From Kiritimatiellia bacterium (lineage in GTDB: Bacteria > Verrucomicrobiota > Kiritimatiellia > CAIVKH01): 34,951 bases of DNA. Both the position numbers and the translations under genes were made by a program. Below the pieces are notes generated by a model. The model did no database searches. It was not told the DNA's origin and saw only the letters and a list, made by a program, of their open reading frames with translations. Position 1 is the stretch's first letter, and the number at the start of each line of letters is the position of its first letter. The DNA lies in NCBI GenBank assembly GCA_023953695.1, contig JAMLJG010000023.1:1-34951 (forward strand), given 5' to 3'. This document shows positions 30,896-34,951 of the stretch, one piece after another.

Positions 30896-33685
30896 ATGCT
30901 CCCCGGACGAATATACCGGATGCGACACACCTCGATCAGCACTCTGCTCTGCCACGCTGCGCTGTGGCTCGCGACTTCCTTGCCCCTCGCTCACCTCGCG
31001 GCGGCGGGCGCGATTGAAGCGCGCGACGGTCAAACGGTCATCCGCATCGTGACGGCCGTGCCGGTTGATCCCAATTCACCCTCCATTGCCAATCGGGCCG
31101 ACCTCGCGGCGATCCGCGCCTTTCAAGACGACTTCCCACGCATTTTTGCAGAGCGCTATCGAGATCGCTACAAGGCCGACCCCGCGCGCTACGGCGTCCA
31201 CGATTGGGACCACGTCTCGGTCGAAGTTCAGCCGTTCACCGGCATCAAAGTCGAGGGCGCGGAAGTGGACCTCCTCGCAATCGCGGGCGGGATTGCGCCT
31301 GACGTTCTCTACATCAACTTCCGCAAGTCCGATAACTACATCCAGAACAATTTTCTCTATCCTCTGGATCGTCCCGAAGATCGCTATCTTTCGGTCATGT
31401 CGGAGGAGGACCTCGCATTCCGCATACACCCCAAACTCTGGCCCGTGATTGACCGCAAAGGTCCGGCCGGCGAGCGGCATGTCTGGGCCCTGCCCTATGG
31501 AGGCGCACTCGGCAAAGTGTTGCTCTATCGCAAGGACCTCTTCGACCGATTCGGCCTCGCCCACCCCACGGCCGATTGGACATGGGACGATCTACTCGCG
31601 GCGGCCCGAAAGCTCACCGATCCGAAACGCGGCACCTATGGCATCCAGCTCAATCGCGGCAAGCAAGAGTCGTGGTATTGGGTGACCTACCTCTGGTCCG
31701 CTGGCGGCGAGGTGATGGAATATAACGAGGCATCGGATCAATGGCGCTGCGTCTTCGGATCCGAGGCGGGTGCCGAGGCCCTCGATTTTTATACGCGCTT
31801 GAGCGCGGAGCGATGGGTGGATGCCGATGGAATCGTGCGGCGAGGCTATTCCTCAAAAGATGCTTCGGACTTTCGCATGAAATGGGAGCGCGGCGAGATC
31901 GGGATGATGATGGCGTATATTGACGAACGCCTTTTCTCCACCATCAATCCCGAGCTCACGGGAATGGTGCCCGTTCCCAAAGGGCCCGGCGGCGCGCGCG
32001 GCGGCGAACTGAACAGCCGGATGATGGGTCTCTTCTCCGGCATCAAGGAACCCGCCGTTCGCGACGCGGCATGGGAGTTCATCCGCTACTATGAATCGGA
32101 AGCGGCCGTGAAGATCAAGACGCGCATGATGGTCGAAGGCGGCTACGGCCCATTTGTGAATCCGCGCTATCTCCGCCAATTCGGCTATCCCGAATTCGAG
32201 CGCCTCTCACCGCCGGGATGGGCTGACACGTTTGAGATCGCGATTGAAACGGGTCGTCCCGAGCCCTACGGCCGAAATAGCAACGTCGCCTATGAACTAA
32301 TGACGATTCCTATCGCGCGCGCAGAACAGCTTGCGCTCGCCGATGAACTCCCCGAAGACCCCGCCGCGCGACGCGCGGTCTTTCGCGATCTGCTCACTCG
32401 CGCCGAAGCGCGCGCGAACGAGATCATGATCGGGATCATTCCAGAACACGAACTGCGCATACGCCGAATCGCAGCCGCCGCCACCCTCGCAGCGCTTGTC
32501 ATCGGCTTCTTCATCTTGTTCCGGCGCGTCTTCGCAACGTTTCGCCCGCCGCAACCCGCTGGCGACGATGTGCGCAGCGCCCGCTCGCACAAACATCGCT
32601 GGGCGCTCGTCCTGCTCGCTCCCGCGCTCCTCACCATTCTCGTCTGGCAATATCTTCCCCTCGCCCAAGGCGCGGGAATGGCCTTTTTCGATTATCGCCT
32701 CCTCGGCAAGTCCGTTTGGCTCGGCATAGACAACTTCGCCAGCGTCCTCTTCGATGGCTTTTGGTGGACATCCGTCTGGAACTCGCTCCGCTACAGCTTC
32801 TTGATATTGGCGCTCACCTTCCTGCCCCCCATCGCCCTAGCCATTCTCCTCCAGGAGATCCCGCGCGGAAAATTGCTCTTTCGCCTGATCTACTACCTCC
32901 CCGCCGTCGTCACCGGCATAGTCACCGTTCTGCTTTGGAAACAGTTTTACGAACCGTCCGAACGCGGCGCGCTCAACGCGCTCCTCCTCAGAATACCCGC
33001 TGTCGGCTACCTCGCGCTCGCGCTTCTGCTGCTCGCTATCGCGCTAGCCTTCGCACACCGCTTGCGCTGCAACGACATGAACCTGGCCGCCGTCGCGCTC
33101 GTCCTCGTGGGCATCGCTCTGTTCATCACGGTCGCCGGAATCGCGCAGCCGCTCCTCTTCGCGCCCGGCGAATCATGGAGCGAAACGCTGCGCCATCTCC
33201 CTACCCGCCTCTTCACCGTCCGCGCGGAGCCCTACCGCTGGCTCAGCGACCCCGAAACGGCCATGCTCGCCTGCGTGATCCCGATGATCTGGGCGGGCAT
33301 GGGGCCGGGTTGCCTGATCTATCTCGCCGCGCTCAAAGGCATTGCCGATGAGTACTATGAAGCGGCGGAAATGGATGGTGCGGGTTTCATAGACAAAATC
33401 CTCTTCGTCGTCGTGCCGATGCTCAAACCTCTGATCATCATCAACTTCGTCGGCGCGTTCATCGGCTCCTGGTACGGCTCGGAGGGAAACATCCTCGTCA
33501 TGACCGGAGGCGCGGCGAATACCGAAGTCGCCGGACTTCACATCTGGTTCAAGGCCTTCACCTTTCTCCAATTCGGCCCCGCCACGGCCATGGCGTGGAT
33601 GCTCGGATTCCTGCTCATCGGCTTCACCGTTCACCAACTCCGGATCCTGGCGCGCGTCGAATTCAAAACCACGGGGGCGAAATGA
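30896..33685 (+). CDS. ABC sugar-type importer: substrate-binding protein fused to permease
   Basis: This 929-residue protein joins two subunits that are normally separate. Residues about 1-38 are a signal/anchor segment. Residues about 45-515 form a family-1-like solute-binding domain (DVLYINFRKSDNYIQ, ALPYGGALGKVLLYRKDLFDRF, WDDLLAAARKLTDPKRGTYGI). A membrane helix at about 524-545 is followed by a basic cytoplasmic linker. A MalF-type permease domain starts at about 565 and carries the EAA loop near 819 (EYYEAAEMDGAGFIDKILFVVVPM), which docks to the ATPase. About 120 residues with extra hydrophobic helices are inserted before that loop (about 685-790). ATG 30896 is used; ATG 30920 is an alternative. 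The substrate, likely a carbohydrate, is unknown. A second permease follows after 47 bp. Confidence 0.88.
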   Translation: MLPGRIYRMRHTSISTLLCHAALWLATSLPLAHLAAAGAIEARDGQTVIRIVTAVPVDPNSPSIANRADLAAIRAFQDDFPRIFAERYRDRYKADPARYGVHDWDHVSVEVQPFTGIKVEGAEVDLLAIAGGIAPDVLYINFRKSDNYIQNNFLYPLDRPEDRYLSVMSEEDLAFRIHPKLWPVIDRKGPAGERHVWALPYGGALGKVLLYRKDLFDRFGLAHPTADWTWDDLLAAARKLTDPKRGTYGIQLNRGKQESWYWVTYLWSAGGEVMEYNEASDQWRCVFGSEAGAEALDFYTRLSAERWVDADGIVRRGYSSKDASDFRMKWERGEIGMMMAYIDERLFSTINPELTGMVPVPKGPGGARGGELNSRMMGLFSGIKEPAVRDAAWEFIRYYESEAAVKIKTRMMVEGGYGPFVNPRYLRQFGYPEFERLSPPGWADTFEIAIETGRPEPYGRNSNVAYELMTIPIARAEQLALADELPEDPAARRAVFRDLLTRAEARANEIMIGIIPEHELRIRRIAAAATLAALVIGFFILFRRVFATFRPPQPAGDDVRSARSHKHRWALVLLAPALLTILVWQYLPLAQGAGMAFFDYRLLGKSVWLGIDNFASVLFDGFWWTSVWNSLRYSFLILALTFLPPIALAILLQEIPRGKLLFRLIYYLPAVVTGIVTVLLWKQFYEPSERGALNALLLRIPAVGYLALALLLLAIALAFAHRLRCNDMNLAAVALVLVGIALFITVAGIAQPLLFAPGESWSETLRHLPTRLFTVRAEPYRWLSDPETAMLACVIPMIWAGMGPGCLIYLAALKGIADEYYEAAEMDGAGFIDKILFVVVPMLKPLIIINFVGAFIGSWYGSEGNILVMTGGAANTEVAGLHIWFKAFTFLQFGPATAMAWMLGFLLIGFTVHQLRILARVEFKTTGAK

Positions 33686-33732
33686 CGGCACATCCTCCTC
33701 GACGAACGCCTCGCAGGATTGACACCTGACCC

Positions 33733-34951
33733 ATGGCAATTATCTCACAGATCGGCCGACGTCATTGGCGCACGCGCGTGCTGATCGGCGCAATGTATTT
33801 CGCGCTGATCGCCGGCGCCGTGAGCATGGTCTATCCCTTTCTGCTGATGCTTTCCGGCAGCACAAAAAGCGCAGCCGACGCGCCGACGCATCGCATTCTG
33901 CCCGCCTTCCTCCTCCATCGCGACGCGCTCTATCAAAAGACCACCGAAGCGCTGTTAAATGAAACGCTCTCGCTGATGTTCAGCGCCTACCCCAATCCGC
34001 CGCAGTCTTTCACCTATCTCACCGAGCCCGCCAACCCACCCGAAGCGCTGACGCGCGCGTGGCGCGACTTCTTGCTCACCCAACACCCCGGCTCCTTCAC
34101 CTACACGCTCGGCTACACCCGCGCTCCCGCCTCGCGCGGAGCGCAGCCCAAACTCCTACGCGCCTGGAAAGAGTTTCTCATGGCGCGCTTTGACGGCGAC
34201 CTCTCTGCCGTGAATCGAAGCCTGCAGACCACCTACACCTCTTGGTATGCCATTGACCTTCCGCCCGAGGACTATCTCATCCGCCGCGCTTCGCTTGCCG
34301 AAACGCCCTTCCTCCGCGTCTGGAACGAGTTCAAAGCAAAACAACCAATCGAATCGCGCATCTATTTCAGCGTCGAAAACTTCTATCGCAATGTCTTCCT
34401 GATGAATCGCTACACGCGCGACATCGCCACCTACAACAGCGCGCACAACACGTCCTATTCATCGTGGAGCGATGTCCAACTCGACGCCCGCCTTCCCGAG
34501 GCCTCGCGCCGAACACCCGCCGAGCGCGACGATTGGGAATCGTTCGTCCGCGTCATCCTCAATCATCAATGGATTCGCGCTGACAACTCGGCCCTCCCAC
34601 CCTACCAGCGCTACCTCGAAGCGAAATACACCGACCTCGCCGCGCTCAACCGCGCCTACGAAACGCACTACGCCGCGTGGCGCGATATCCCGCTCCCCTC
34701 CGCTGATCGCACGGCAGGCCTTCCCTTCTCCGACTGGGACGCATTTCTGCAAGGCTGGCGCAACCCGAGCGACAACTCGTGGCACGAGCTTCCGCTCGAT
34801 GCCATCGAGATCACCTCTCTCGATCAGGACTTTCGCACCTTCTTGCAGTCGCGCTTTTCATCTATCGCCGAGCTGAATGCAGCGTGGCACACGCAGTTCG
34901 CCGACTGGCGCGACATCGCGCTGCCACAGCAAGCGCTTCACTATCAAGATA
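33733..34951 (+). CDS. ABC importer permease with very large repeat-bearing insertion (partial)
   Basis: The frame opens at ATG 33733 and runs without a stop to the window end, giving 406 residues of an incomplete protein. Residues 14-41 form a membrane helix with the MalG-like sequence VYPFLLMLSGSTKS, normally followed quickly by the permease core. Here instead at least 350 residues of hydrophilic sequence follow. They carry a recurring motif of about 35 residues, at about 143-180, 214-256, 291-325 and 365-400, of the form FL..RF..iA.LN.ay.T.Ya.W.dI.LP. By topology this part should be outside the cytoplasmic membrane. The repeats recall short helical segments of family-42 beta-galactosidases, from memory. 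The permease core, including the EAA loop, must lie beyond the window. Confidence 0.78.
   Translation, partial: MAIISQIGRRHWRTRVLIGAMYFALIAGAVSMVYPFLLMLSGSTKSAADAPTHRILPAFLLHRDALYQKTTEALLNETLSLMFSAYPNPPQSFTYLTEPANPPEALTRAWRDFLLTQHPGSFTYTLGYTRAPASRGAQPKLLRAWKEFLMARFDGDLSAVNRSLQTTYTSWYAIDLPPEDYLIRRASLAETPFLRVWNEFKAKQPIESRIYFSVENFYRNVFLMNRYTRDIATYNSAHNTSYSSWSDVQLDARLPEASRRTPAERDDWESFVRVILNHQWIRADNSALPPYQRYLEAKYTDLAALNRAYETHYAAWRDIPLPSADRTAGLPFSDWDAFLQGWRNPSDNSWHELPLDAIEITSLDQDFRTFLQSRFSSIAELNAAWHTQFADWRDIALPQQALHYQD

Noticed and set aside
1..34951. CRISPR arrays, rRNA genes, complete insertion sequences or phage genes.
   Set aside because: No regularly spaced direct repeats, rRNA sequence, transposase or phage structural gene could be recognised.

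Overview
The window is a GC-rich chromosomal segment of a Gram-negative bacterium, with outer-membrane barrel, lipoprotein and periplasm-facing genes. The gene mix suggests the PVC superphylum or a neighbouring phylum (Verrucomicrobiota/Kiritimatiellae, Lentisphaeria, Hydrogenedentota or Sumerlaeota type). Pointers are thrombospondin-type-3/lamin-tail secreted proteins, a CAAX-protease-related membrane protein, a substrate-binding-protein/permease fusion transporter and short hairpin repeats. This placement is an inference from gene content; no marker gene fixes the phylum.

Left part (1-6341), accessory. A 35-bp piece of a tRNA-Val gene sits at the very left edge and matches the intact tRNA-Val at 6342-6418. 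The two copies are placed as the ends of an element integrated at a tRNA 3' end. Between them lie a 1164-residue secreted calcium-binding protein with a C-terminal HExxH motif, a HEAT-like secreted protein, a broken LGFP-repeat gene, and a toxin-antitoxin pair bracketed by two 93-bp double-hairpin repeats. No integrase is visible.

Middle (6342-18983), mostly housekeeping: glnS, a thioredoxin lipoprotein, a 31-residue basic protein, the E1alpha-E1beta-E2 operon of a 2-oxoacid dehydrogenase without E3, cardiolipin synthase, a CAAX protease-related protein, a class IV aminotransferase followed by a small outer-membrane barrel, an ICMT/PEMT-like methyltransferase and a family-39 glycosyltransferase. 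Plus-strand G/C bias changes sign near 10-11.5 kb regardless of gene direction.

Right part (18984-34951): a lexA-dinB operon behind a perfect dyad that is probably its own operator; an M23 peptidase and an OsmC-like protein on the other strand; an STN-like/subtilase fusion; an FkbM methyltransferase; malate dehydrogenase; a MazG-type pyrophosphohydrolase; a tightly overlapping hydrogenase-maturation operon (HypC-like paralogue without its cysteine, hypC, hypD, hypE); tRNA-Glu; and a polysaccharide pyruvyl transferase. The window ends in a sugar-type ABC importer. Its first subunit fuses binding protein and permease. Its second, cut by the window end, has a very large extracytoplasmic insertion built of a repeated LN..T..W.dI.LP motif. 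This transporter and the tRNA-bounded island are the most unusual parts of the window.
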